NCBI GenBank assembly: GCA_020161615.1
Contig: JAIUPD010000003.1
Location: forward strand, 372,001-436,000
Reading direction: 5' to 3'
Origin: Pseudomonadota bacterium
GTDB lineage: Bacteria > Pseudomonadota > Alphaproteobacteria > Rhodobacterales > Rhodobacteraceae
DNA: 64,000 bases
The translations under genes were made by a program, and so were the position numbers. Each line of letters opens with the position of its first letter. Positions within the stretch are counted from its first letter, which is position 1. Below are positions 1 to 8,894 of the stretch, one piece after another. The notes beneath the pieces were generated by a model. The model saw only the letters and a program-made list of their open reading frames with translations. It was not told the origin of the DNA and ran no database searches.

Positions 1-3000
1 CATCCGCCAGTTGACGGTGGTGAGGCGCTGGCGCGTTTGAGGGCGACCGTCCGGCATAATTACGGTCTCCGTCACGGTCCCGGTCGGAATGATGATGTTG
101 CGGTGCCGGTCGTATTGCGACAGCCGCTCATAGAGCAGGATGCCCTCGGGATCATCATCGTCCCCCGCCAGCGCGCCCAACAGCGTCTGAAGCGCGCCCA
201 GCACGATGACCGCGGGGAAGGCGACCGCCCAGTTGCGCGGGCGCTTCGCGAACCGGCCCAGCTTCTCGAGCGACTGGATCGCGGGGTTGATGAAGGCATA
301 GGCCGCCCGTAGCGTCGGCGTGGCGGCTCCGCGACGATAGTAGTTGGTGGTGGCATCCTGAGCGAGCGCAGCCGCCTTCTCGCGGCTCAGGCCTTGCTCG
401 CGCGCCGCCACATACATCGCCAGTCGCGACGCGCTCTCGATCGGCTGGTTCAGCTTCGAGATCGCGGTGATCATCGCCTCGCCGGCCGCGGCCATCGCAT
501 CACCGGCGGCCGAGGCCTTGGCTTTCAGGCCTGGTGTCGAGCGACCCGCGCGGCGCGTCATGCGGTCAATGTCGCGCGCAACATCATCCATGTCGCGGAG
601 CGCGACGAAGTTGATCTTGCCCCCGTCGAGCTTCCATTCCTCGATATACTGCTGCATCCGGCGCTGCTGGGCTGGGCTGACATTCTGGCGCCGCATGATG
701 CGCTGCCGCATCCAGTCAACCGCATCGCCGAACTCGTCGCGGAAGGCCTCGGTCAGCGCGGGCATGTAGGCCTTGGCATAGGCGGCGGCCATGCCTTTCT
801 TGTCCACGTTGTGCGCGGTCCAGAGCCCTTCGATCAGGTCGGACTGCAGGTTCGGCACCGTGAAGTTCGGGTTGAGAGCGGTGGACGTGGCCGCGACCAT
901 GCGGGTGACCGCGCCGACGGACACCTGAAAGGATCGCGCGATGCGCTCCATGAGCTTGCGCGGATCGTCACCGCCAAGACGGTTCAGGGCGTCCAGAAGA
1001 TAGGCGTCCTCAATCCGCAGATACACCTTGTCGCCGCCGACCTTGACCGCCATCGCGTGCCGCGGATCGACATAGCCGAAGTCGACGACATCGCTGACCA
1101 TCCCGGTCTTGGGGTCCAGCACCTTGCGCGTCGGCAGCTTGCCGACCACCTCCCAGAGACCGGGTGCCGGATAGGCCTGCACCAGGTTCATCAGCGTCTT
1201 TGCCACCCGGTTCTTCTCGGCGCGAACGATGCCTTCCTGCCGCATGGTGATGATCTGGCTGATTGGATCATCGGCAATTGAAGTCCGCCCCAAGGCGCTT
1301 CGCACCTCTTTGCCGCGCATGTCGAAGCCGTTGCCGAGGCGGCCGATCTGCTCGCCATCATCGCGTTCGGCGAAGCCGCGGAGGGGAACATAGTTCTGAT
1401 ACATGCCGCGCCAGCTCTGGTACTGCTGATCGCTGATCAGACCGGCGTTGCGGCGCAGAAGCAGGTCATCGTCCAGCATCTTGCGCAGGCGCTTGGCCAG
1501 CGCCTCAAGGGCCGGGACCTTGCCTTGTGCCTGAAGGTCGGCCAGCAGCGCCTGGGCGGCGCTGTCATGGATGCCGGAGCCGCCACCGGCGGCAAATCGC
1601 TGCGGATCGCGCTTCTGCATGACCGCGTTGCGCTCGGGGGCGTGCTTGGCAACCATGTAGACCCACAGGTCCTCGCGGCTGATGCCGGCCTGCTTCGATG
1701 CGCGCTTCATCGCGTCGAAGAAATCCTTCACCTCCCCTTGAAACAGGCGCTCCAGTCGCTCCGCAACGCGGGCCGGGAACAGGCTTTGCCGCTGCGAGGC
1801 ATTCAGCCTGTCCGTCAGCGGCTGTCCGGTCGCTGCCTCGATTTCCGCCTGGGCGGCGCGCAGGTAGAGAAACTGGTCCTGGAACGCCTCGCGCACCGCC
1901 ATGCCGAGACCCCGCTTCGGCAGCGTCCACGACATCGGCAGCGGCGGCTGGTGGAAGCCTGCCGGCGGGCCGAACTGCGCGTTGGCGCGCTGGATGCGCT
2001 CGATTGCAGTCTCCGGCACGCTGGTGTGTGCCGAGGGCTGGCCGATTGCCGGGTTGGTCTGCTGGCGGCGGAGGATGGTTGGGATGCGGCTGAACTGCGC
2101 TGCGCCCTGACCGCCACCACGCACTTGCCCACGCGCGCCCACCTCACCCGCGAGGATCGCGTCGAACACCGACTGAGCATCCCTGAACCCGGCGCCGCGC
2201 AGGGCATTGCCGAGGGCCTTGAGGAACCGGCTGATCTGGTTGAAGGCCCGGGCCAAAACTGGTGTGCGGGGCGCATGCTTGGCGATCCAGGCCTCGGAAA
2301 ACTCGGCGGCAATGGCCTCCTCGATCTGGCTGATCGGATCGAGGTCGCGGTAGAGCTCGCGGATGTTGTGCTTGTCCATCCAGGACGCCGCCGCCTCGGC
2401 TTCGAGCGCCCGCCATTCCTTCTCGCTGAACAGGCCATATTCCCGGCCCCAGAGCGCGGGATCGCGAAGCATATGGATCGCCTCGTGGTGCATGGTCGAC
2501 ATGCTGCCCTCGGTCGAATCCAGAGCGACCTGAACCAGTCCCATGAGGTAGGAGCCGTCGACCGGCACCACGTTGCCGTCGGCATCGGTGCCCAGGAGGC
2601 GATCCACGACACGAAGGCGGATCTCTTCAGGCAGGCCCAGCCGCTTCCATGCCTGTTGCAGGGCCGTGCCCATGGCGCGGCGCTTCATGTCGAGCTGATC
2701 AGCGCTGAAGCTGGAGCGGCGGTAGCGCTCTTCGGCGCGGGAGAACTTCGGCTCCGCCACCGGATGCGACGGTTCGCTCAAATCAAGCGGCGCCTGCGTC
2801 TCCCCGTCCAGCGTCAGGGTGCCGGTGAACGGCTCGACCTGCGCCAGATCGACGTCGCCAAGATCGTAGGTCAGGGTGATGTGCGGCTGATAGGACGGGA
2901 AATCCCACGACGCCCCGGCATCGCGGTATTTCTGCCAGTCCTCTTGCAGACGGCGCGCGCTGGCGCCGGTGATTGGCAGGACAATGGCTCCTTCGTCGCC

Positions 3001-6000
3001 CAGTCTCTTGGGTTGCCCGAAATCGGATACCGTGACCGGGCTGTCGGAGGTGGGCGCCGCGACAGGATCACGGGAAAAAGCCGTGGTGACGTGCAGATCG
3101 TCCGCTGCGAGGAGGTTGGTGAAGCCTTGGGCTTTGGCCCATTCGACGAGCGCGCCAGGGTTGCTGACGGCGCGGGAGGCATAGAGCGGCGCCGCCTCGG
3201 CCTGCGCCTGGATCGGATCCCGGTCGGTCTCTTCGGCCGCGGCGGTGACGGGCGCGGCGACCAAGACCGGCCCCGCCCGCATGTCGCGCGCCTCGGGTTC
3301 GGTGCGGTGCGTCCGGGGCCGTTCGTTGGGCGCATCCACCCAAGCGCCATCCTTCCGCGAGACGGCCTGCACCGTCGCCGTCCACTCGCCATTCGTGCCG
3401 CGGTCGAAGCTGATGACGCGATCATGGCCTCCGCCATAGGTGCGGACGATGTTACCCGGTGCGAAGTACTCCGCCAGGCGGTCAAGCTGCGCCTCACGTT
3501 CGCGCTGCGCCTTGGTGGTGCGCTGTTTCGGCGATGGGGCAGGCCGCGCCGCCGGCGCATCGAGCAAGTCGCCCTGCGTGTCGAACAACGGCCCGGCGTC
3601 GCCCTCATTACCGCCAAGGCGCCGCATCTTGCTCTGCTGCTGGCGCGCGGCGATCTCGGCGCGCTGACGGTCGCTGACCTGCTGACGCGCCTGGGTGTCG
3701 CTGATCTCGGCACCGGGGATGACGGCCTGATCGCCCGCGGCGGTGCGGTCGGTTACACCCCGATCGGCTGGTTGGGCGCCGGAATCACCGCGCTCATCCC
3801 GCCCGCCTTCGCGTTGTCGATCATCTTCTGCAGGTTGTCCCGATGCCGCTCGATCGTCGCCCGGCTCTCCGGCGACAGGTTCGCCGCGCTGAGCGAGCGG
3901 TTCATCTCCGAAAGGGACTTCTCCCATTTCGGGAGATTGCGGCTCATCGGCAGCGTTTTCATCGGTGACAGCCTCCTGATAGCTGCGAACAGCCTGGTCG
4001 TGCACGGCGTCGTCAATCGAGCCGCCTTCGCGGTTCAGCCGATCCACGATAGCGCTGCGCTCGCCTTCGGTCCAGCTTCCACCGATCTCGCCCAGCTTGC
4101 GGTCAACTTCCTTCGCAATCCGGTTGATGCGGCGCTGGTTCCCGCTTGAATCAGCATCGGGCGGCATCACGCGCCGACCGTCAGCCCCCTCGTCGATGGT
4201 CTCGTTCAGACCGCGGGCCCGCCGGTCGCGCGCCTCTTGCTCCATCCGCCGCGCCTCACGCGCGCCATAGCTCACATCGAATGGCGTTCCCGCGGCCTCG
4301 CCCGCCAGTGCTTCGATGATCGCCTCACGGTTGGCATAACGCCCGGTTCCGTCGGTCCCAAGCAGCTGCGCGGCGTCAGTGCCCAGCGTGGCTGGGTCGA
4401 TGTTGTCGAGATCCGTGGCGCCACCCGGCTTGAACAGGCGGGGATGCGTTTGCGGTGTGACGCCGCGCGCCGCAAGCTCGCTCGCGGCCCAGCTGGGAAC
4501 GGTTGCTCCGTTCTGCTGGATCGTCGGCGCGATGCCTCCTTGGCTCGCGATCTTTGCCATGAGCGGCTGGCGATAACGCAACTCAGGGAACTGCTGCCGA
4601 GGCGCCTGCGCATTGCGAGGTGCATATTTCGGCGCCACTTTCGGCAATTCGGCGCGCCGATCGGCCTCGCGGGCCGCCTCTTCCGCCCTGGCGCGCTGGT
4701 TGACCTGAGCCAAGTGCTCACCAATCGGGACGGCCTCATACCGATCATCTCGCAGGTTTTCGATCTGCGCGCGGCTCGAGGTCTCCATGATGGCCTCGCC
4801 GGTTTCCCGGTCTCGGATTACCCAGCTGGCGGGCTCTCGTGCTGGATCGGCAAAGGAGCCGGGCGCGCTACGCTCGGGCTGCCCAGCCGCAGGCTGATCA
4901 ACCCGCCCCACAACGGGCTGGGCCTGCGGCTGAACCGGGGCTGCTGCCTGCCCCACGTCACCTGCTTGCGCGGCAACGGCATCGGTGGCCGCCGGGGCGG
5001 CCTGTTCCTCGATCGGCGAAATCACGATGTCGCCGTCTTCGATGTCCTGGCGCGGGAGAACGCTCTCGGTCCCGTCGGCCTCGCGGATGCGGATGCCGTC
5101 GGGGTCTTCCCCAAGCACCTCAACCGGGAACGGTTGCTGACCGCCGATGGATACCCCCATTCGTGCGCGCGCTGCTGCGGCCGGTGGCGGCGCAACCGCT
5201 GCACGGCCAGGAGGCAGCGGCGCAGTCGCGACCGCCTGAGGTTCGGCCGGGACGGGTGCCACGTCCGGCACCTGCCGAGGCACACCGGGGACATAGGGCC
5301 GGATGCCGGTGATCTCGGCGCCGCGCTGCACGTCCTCGGGGCTCGGCTCTTCGCGGGGCGCCCTGACCGGTGCCTCGACCTGCGACCCCATGGCCTGAGC
5401 AAGCGCGCCGGTGCCAGCGCCGAGGATGCCGCCGATCAGCGCCGACTCCGTGACGCCATCCGACCAGCCGCGCTCGGGGTCGTAATACCCTTGCGCGATC
5501 AGGTTGTTTAGCGCCTGCGAAGCCGCCTCCTGCGCGGCCTCCTCGCCCGCGTTTAGAGCGATCTCCCCGAACCGGCGGAACATCGTGCCCGCCACCCTGT
5601 CGCGGATGCCCGACGGCAGGAAGCGGAACGCGCGCCCGATCGGGATCACCTCGCTGGAACCGACCAGCGCGCCCCAACCGGCAGCCGAAAGCGCATCGTC
5701 CTGACTGGCGCCAGCCTGAAGCGCTTCCTCGTAGACCTGCCCGGAATTGCTGGCCGCGCCAATACCGCCGGTGGCGACGATTGCACCACCCGGGCCGCCA
5801 AGCGCGCCACCGGCCAGCGCCGCCCCGAGGAAGGCCGACATGGACCCGGCGCCCTGGGCAAGCGATGCCCAGAAGGACGGATCATCGGGCGGCGTCCCGA
5901 AGGTGTCGGCAAACCTGGCGCGCAGGCCCTCCGCAGCCCCACGGAAATCCACAGGCTCCTGCTGGCCAGCGACGGCCTGCTGGCCGGCCGCAATGCCGGA

Positions 6001-7167
6001 AAGACGCTCCTGCCCCACCTGCATATCGGCGATTCGCTGAGCAAGGATTGCCCGCTCTTCATCGCGAAGGGATGGATCGGCGAGACGCTGCTGCATTTCC
6101 ATGATGGTGCGCGCGCGCTCTTCCTGTAGACCGGTCGCAGCCTCACGAGTTCCGGCGCTGGCCGGCGTGTCGGCCAAGGATGCCGCTGTCTGCAACGCAT
6201 CGAGGCCCATGAGCGACGACACCAGCATCTCGTTGGCGCCCAGGCCGAACTGCTGGGCCCGACGCTGCAGGAGCGCCCCAATGCCCTCCCCGGCGAAGGG
6301 ATCCGCCGCCGCGGCCCGTTGCTCCTCGACGCCGCGCATGACGCCCTCGACGTACTCGGGCTGCATGGTGCGGGCTTCCAGCGCACGGATCTCCTCGGAG
6401 ACGCGCGCGATGTCGGCCTCGATCTCGGGCCGCTGCTGTTCCGAAGCAGATGCGAGCTCAGCCTCGAGGTTCCTCAGCGTGCCCCGGGCACGCTCCATCA
6501 TTCCCGCATCATAGGTGATCGGCGTGCGCGGGATCGGCGCGGTGCTGCCCATGGGCGCGGCGCCCGTCTCATGCCGGTAATCGCTCGGCGCCTGGAATTC
6601 ACCGGACCAGAGGCCGAGACGGGCCGCCTCTGCCGCTTGGGCCTCACGCGAATACTGCTCGCCCATGTAAGGCAGCGCAGCCCCCGCGCCGACCATGCGG
6701 CGATTGAGGTCGGTGGTGCCTGACATCAGCGTGCCCAGGAGGCGCTGATAGCGATCGGTCCCGCTGAACTCCGGCTGCGATGGGTTCGCCTCCATCAGGC
6801 GCGTGAGCATGTCGGTCGACCACTGGCCCGCGGGCCACTCGCCGTCCGCACGCTGACCGGTCTGCGAGCTTTCCGGCGCGTCGATGCCGGTCATCCGCAT
6901 CGAGCCCTCGGATGTTCTCACCGTGTCGCCGTCGATTGGCGCCGGCTGCACGGCAGGCGCTGCCGGGGGCGGCGTGTAAATCGAGGCAGGGCGCGGCTGC
7001 GGGCTCGGAGCGGCCGCCGCTGGATCCAGCCCGAGCGCCCGGTAAACCTCGCCGCGCGGTCGCTCCGCATAGAAGCGCTGATGCAGGGCATCGGCGAGGT
7101 CGTTGTCCGACATCTCGCCATACTGAGGATACCGCGCCCGGATGTCCGCGATAGTGATGGTGGACAT
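1..7167 (-). CDS. Giant phage polyvalent protein: SNase + 2H phosphoesterase + zincin + LPD38-like domains (partial)
   Basis: One reading frame stays open from an ATG at 7167 to the window edge (at least 2,389 residues, C-terminus missing). Residues 77-188 match the staphylococcal nuclease fold: IDGDTV at 78-83, then R91, D96 and E99 in RMTGIDAPE, and R142 in DRYQR, so the usual catalytic Arg/Glu/Arg set is present. Residues about 230-270 are coiled coil. Gly/Ala-rich hydrophobic stretches lie at about 443-505 and 575-590. Residues 1325-1450 form a 2H phosphoesterase with HVT (1359-1361) and HIT (1429-1431). HEAIH at 1561-1565, followed by a Glu-rich helix near 1616, looks like a zincin. About 1700-2200 resembles LPD38, and a hydrophobic segment lies near 2315-2335. 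Such proteins are thought to be injected with the DNA. The exact LPD assignment is from memory of the family. Confidence 0.85.
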   Translation of the reverse strand, partial: MSTITIADIRARYPQYGEMSDNDLADALHQRFYAERPRGEVYRALGLDPAAAAPSPQPRPASIYTPPPAAPAVQPAPIDGDTVRTSEGSMRMTGIDAPESSQTGQRADGEWPAGQWSTDMLTRLMEANPSQPEFSGTDRYQRLLGTLMSGTTDLNRRMVGAGAALPYMGEQYSREAQAAEAARLGLWSGEFQAPSDYRHETGAAPMGSTAPIPRTPITYDAGMMERARGTLRNLEAELASASEQQRPEIEADIARVSEEIRALEARTMQPEYVEGVMRGVEEQRAAAADPFAGEGIGALLQRRAQQFGLGANEMLVSSLMGLDALQTAASLADTPASAGTREAATGLQEERARTIMEMQQRLADPSLRDEERAILAQRIADMQVGQERLSGIAAGQQAVAGQQEPVDFRGAAEGLRARFADTFGTPPDDPSFWASLAQGAGSMSAFLGAALAGGALGGPGGAIVATGGIGAASNSGQVYEEALQAGASQDDALSAAGWGALVGSSEVIPIGRAFRFLPSGIRDRVAGTMFRRFGEIALNAGEEAAQEAASQALNNLIAQGYYDPERGWSDGVTESALIGGILGAGTGALAQAMGSQVEAPVRAPREEPSPEDVQRGAEITGIRPYVPGVPRQVPDVAPVPAEPQAVATAPLPPGRAAVAPPPAAAARARMGVSIGGQQPFPVEVLGEDPDGIRIREADGTESVLPRQDIEDGDIVISPIEEQAAPAATDAVAAQAGDVGQAAAPVQPQAQPVVGRVDQPAAGQPERSAPGSFADPAREPASWVIRDRETGEAIMETSSRAQIENLRDDRYEAVPIGEHLAQVNQRARAEEAAREADRRAELPKVAPKYAPRNAQAPRQQFPELRYRQPLMAKIASQGGIAPTIQQNGATVPSWAASELAARGVTPQTHPRLFKPGGATDLDNIDPATLGTDAAQLLGTDGTGRYANREAIIEALAGEAAGTPFDVSYGAREARRMEQEARDRRARGLNETIDEGADGRRVMPPDADSSGNQRRINRIAKEVDRKLGEIGGSWTEGERSAIVDRLNREGGSIDDAVHDQAVRSYQEAVTDENAADEPQSPEMGEVPFGDEPLAQRGEPVAGEPGDDRAASGQPAEDDRQREGGRDERGDSGAQPADRGVTDRTAAGDQAVIPGAEISDTQARQQVSDRQRAEIAARQQQSKMRRLGGNEGDAGPLFDTQGDLLDAPAARPAPSPKQRTTKAQREREAQLDRLAEYFAPGNIVRTYGGGHDRVISFDRGTNGEWTATVQAVSRKDGAWVDAPNERPRTHRTEPEARDMRAGPVLVAAPVTAAAEETDRDPIQAQAEAAPLYASRAVSNPGALVEWAKAQGFTNLLAADDLHVTTAFSRDPVAAPTSDSPVTVSDFGQPKRLGDEGAIVLPITGASARRLQEDWQKYRDAGASWDFPSYQPHITLTYDLGDVDLAQVEPFTGTLTLDGETQAPLDLSEPSHPVAEPKFSRAEERYRRSSFSADQLDMKRRAMGTALQQAWKRLGLPEEIRLRVVDRLLGTDADGNVVPVDGSYLMGLVQVALDSTEGSMSTMHHEAIHMLRDPALWGREYGLFSEKEWRALEAEAAASWMDKHNIRELYRDLDPISQIEEAIAAEFSEAWIAKHAPRTPVLARAFNQISRFLKALGNALRGAGFRDAQSVFDAILAGEVGARGQVRGGGQGAAQFSRIPTILRRQQTNPAIGQPSAHTSVPETAIERIQRANAQFGPPAGFHQPPLPMSWTLPKRGLGMAVREAFQDQFLYLRAAQAEIEAATGQPLTDRLNASQRQSLFPARVAERLERLFQGEVKDFFDAMKRASKQAGISREDLWVYMVAKHAPERNAVMQKRDPQRFAAGGGSGIHDSAAQALLADLQAQGKVPALEALAKRLRKMLDDDLLLRRNAGLISDQQYQSWRGMYQNYVPLRGFAERDDGEQIGRLGNGFDMRGKEVRSALGRTSIADDPISQIITMRQEGIVRAEKNRVAKTLMNLVQAYPAPGLWEVVGKLPTRKVLDPKTGMVSDVVDFGYVDPRHAMAVKVGGDKVYLRIEDAYLLDALNRLGGDDPRKLMERIARSFQVSVGAVTRMVAATSTALNPNFTVPNLQSDLIEGLWTAHNVDKKGMAAAYAKAYMPALTEAFRDEFGDAVDWMRQRIMRRQNVSPAQQRRMQQYIEEWKLDGGKINFVALRDMDDVARDIDRMTRRAGRSTPGLKAKASAAGDAMAAAGEAMITAISKLNQPIESASRLAMYVAAREQGLSREKAAALAQDATTNYYRRGAATPTLRAAYAFINPAIQSLEKLGRFAKRPRNWAVAFPAVIVLGALQTLLGALAGDDDDPEGILLYERLSQYDRHRNIIIPTGTVTETVIMPDGRPQTRQRLTTVNWRM

Positions 7168-7179
7168 GGTGGGTCTCCC

Positions 7180-7827
7180 TCAGGCGGGTGGCAGGCTGAA
7201 CAGTCCGAGCGGGTCGTTGGGGTCGATGGCTGGCGCGGCCTGCGCTGCGGAAGGAAGAGGGACAGTGGCAGGCGCAGTTGCCGCGCTGCCTCGCCTCTGA
7301 GGCGCCGGCACAGGGTTTCCCTCTCCATCGAGGAAAGGCATCATCTCGCCGCTGGCGGTGCGGCCGAACATGAAGCCGTCAATCTCATACTGGCCGTAAA
7401 GCCTCGGGCGCGATCCTCCTGCCGCACTGGACGCGCCACCCGCGCGCGGCGCCGACGATCTGCTGGCGCCACGGCCGGTGCCGGAAGCGCCAGGAAGCCG
7501 CAGTTCCTGCCGCAGCATGGTCGATGCGATGGACTCCAGAGGTCCGGGCAGGTCGCCCGATGACAAGACCGAAAGGAGATCCCGCGCGCGCTGTGTTGCG
7601 GCGCCCCCGGCCAGTTGGTTCAGCGCTTGCTGGCCGCTGACGTAGTTGCGCTTCTCGTCCATCTGCTGCGCGCGCCCTCCGATCATGGCCGAGGCCAGCG
7701 GTGCGAGAGCTGCGAGAAGAGGTGAACCAGACTGCTGCGCGCTGGAATTGGCGCCGCTGAGGGCCGACATGATCATGGGTAGCGCCTGCGCATTGCCCGC
7801 CATCCCACCGCCGAAAGCCTTGGCCAT
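7180..7827 (-). CDS. Probable virion internal/ejection protein
   Basis: A 215-residue Ala/Gly/Ser-rich protein between the S74-like protein and the giant protein. Its N-terminus (residues 1-50) is a Gly/Ala-rich, mildly hydrophobic stretch; the middle is helical, and the C-terminal third is a Pro/Ala linker ending in NDPLGLF. The start ATG overlaps the stop of the upstream gene at 7827, implying translational coupling. No enzymatic motif is seen. Position after the gp10-like gene corresponds to the DNA ejection genes (gp7, gp20, gp16) of P22-like phages, so an ejection or internal virion role is inferred from context only. Confidence 0.55.
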   Translation of the reverse strand: MAKAFGGGMAGNAQALPMIMSALSGANSSAQQSGSPLLAALAPLASAMIGGRAQQMDEKRNYVSGQQALNQLAGGAATQRARDLLSVLSSGDLPGPLESIASTMLRQELRLPGASGTGRGASRSSAPRAGGASSAAGGSRPRLYGQYEIDGFMFGRTASGEMMPFLDGEGNPVPAPQRRGSAATAPATVPLPSAAQAAPAIDPNDPLGLFSLPPA

Positions 7828-8894
7828 CAGTGTACCCCCTCGCCGCGCATCTCACGCTCCATCACCTCGATCCGTCGCAGTGCCGATTGCAGGGCGCCGG
7901 CGAGAAGCCCGAGGTAGTCGATCACGTTGATGGTGCGGCCGTCGCCCAGCCCGGTGATGTCGCGGAAATGCTCGGCCATCGGGCCGATGTGTTGCTCGCC
8001 ATGATCGCCGGCCGGCCGGTTGCTGTCGCGATAGCGCCACACCGCCAGCGGCATCCTGCTCAGGGCTTCGGCTGCCCATGCGTCGCGCAGAGGGCCATCG
8101 ATTTCCTTCGCCTCCATCGTGCATTTCAGAAGCATGCTTGCGCCGAGGCCACCCAGAGTGCTGGCGGTGTTCATTCTCTGCGCCTGCTGCGCCTGATACT
8201 GGGCCATTTCGTTCTGGTACTGCTGGCCGACCAGCCCCGAATAATTCACGCTGGCCATGCTGCCCGACGGCATTGCATTCGGGGGGTTGTAGCCGCCGCC
8301 CATCGCCGCGGCGATCTCGGACATGGCGTTCTGGCGCAGGGCCGCGTCCAGCCCGAATTGCCGCGATTGCTCCTGGCCGGACGCGATGTCGGCATCCATG
8401 GCCAGCCGCGAGATCGTGTCCTGGGTTTGCTTGAGCTGCTCACCATAGGCGTCATTGAAGCCCTCGGCCCCGACCGGGATACCGCGGGCCTGCAGGTTCG
8501 TCAGCAGGCGCTCGTTTGCCTTGTCGATCCCGGGAGACATCATGGAGAACGCCCGGTCGAAGATCGACTGCGCGACATCACCCCGGTCTTGGACCTGCAA
8601 GCCCTGCGACAGAGTGCCCATGGACTGATCCAGCACGGTCCGCCCGAGGTCAATCGATGCGGGCTCGAACATCTGGCGCAGCGCCTGCTCGAACGGGCTC
8701 TCCACGTATTTCTGTGCGGCCTGCGCGCCCTGCGGAGCGACGCCCTGCACGAACTGCCCGGTAATGGGGTCCGTATAGCCGTTCAGGATCGACGAGCCGC
8801 CGGCGGAATAGATGTCCGGCCGGTTGAATTGCGCCTCGGCTGAGGCGGTTTCATACGGGTCCGGCGCTTCCGGTGCGTTGCTGCCCTTGCCCAT
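7827..8894 (-). CDS. Ejection-type virion protein with C-terminal S74 (intramolecular chaperone)-like domain
   Basis: A 355-residue protein. Residues 1-255 are Gln/Ala-rich and helical, without a signal peptide, as in internal ejection proteins. The last 95 residues resemble the S74 chaperone domain of tail fibres: an AVWRYRD core strand, HIGPMAEHF, then a terminal helix (LGLLAGALQSALRRIEVME). The usual Ser-Asp...Leu-Lys self-cleavage site at the start of that domain is not visible; the junction reads LLKCTMEAKEIDG. The gene overlaps the GNAT gene by 44 bp upstream and the next gene downstream at its stop codon. Annotation as a tail-fibre-domain protein is also possible. Confidence 0.6.
   Translation of the reverse strand: MGKGSNAPEAPDPYETASAEAQFNRPDIYSAGGSSILNGYTDPITGQFVQGVAPQGAQAAQKYVESPFEQALRQMFEPASIDLGRTVLDQSMGTLSQGLQVQDRGDVAQSIFDRAFSMMSPGIDKANERLLTNLQARGIPVGAEGFNDAYGEQLKQTQDTISRLAMDADIASGQEQSRQFGLDAALRQNAMSEIAAAMGGGYNPPNAMPSGSMASVNYSGLVGQQYQNEMAQYQAQQAQRMNTASTLGGLGASMLLKCTMEAKEIDGPLRDAWAAEALSRMPLAVWRYRDSNRPAGDHGEQHIGPMAEHFRDITGLGDGRTINVIDYLGLLAGALQSALRRIEVMEREMRGEGVH

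Noticed and set aside
1525-4149. Plus-strand reading frame of 874 codons in the left arm
   Set aside because: Arg/Leu/Gly-rich antisense shadow of the giant minus-strand gene, which has clear SNase, 2H and zincin motifs and an unbroken frame.
7180-8894. Ejection-type proteins as endolysin or holin
   Set aside because: No muramidase, amidase or transglycosylase motif and no holin-like helix pair; their place and composition suit internal virion proteins.
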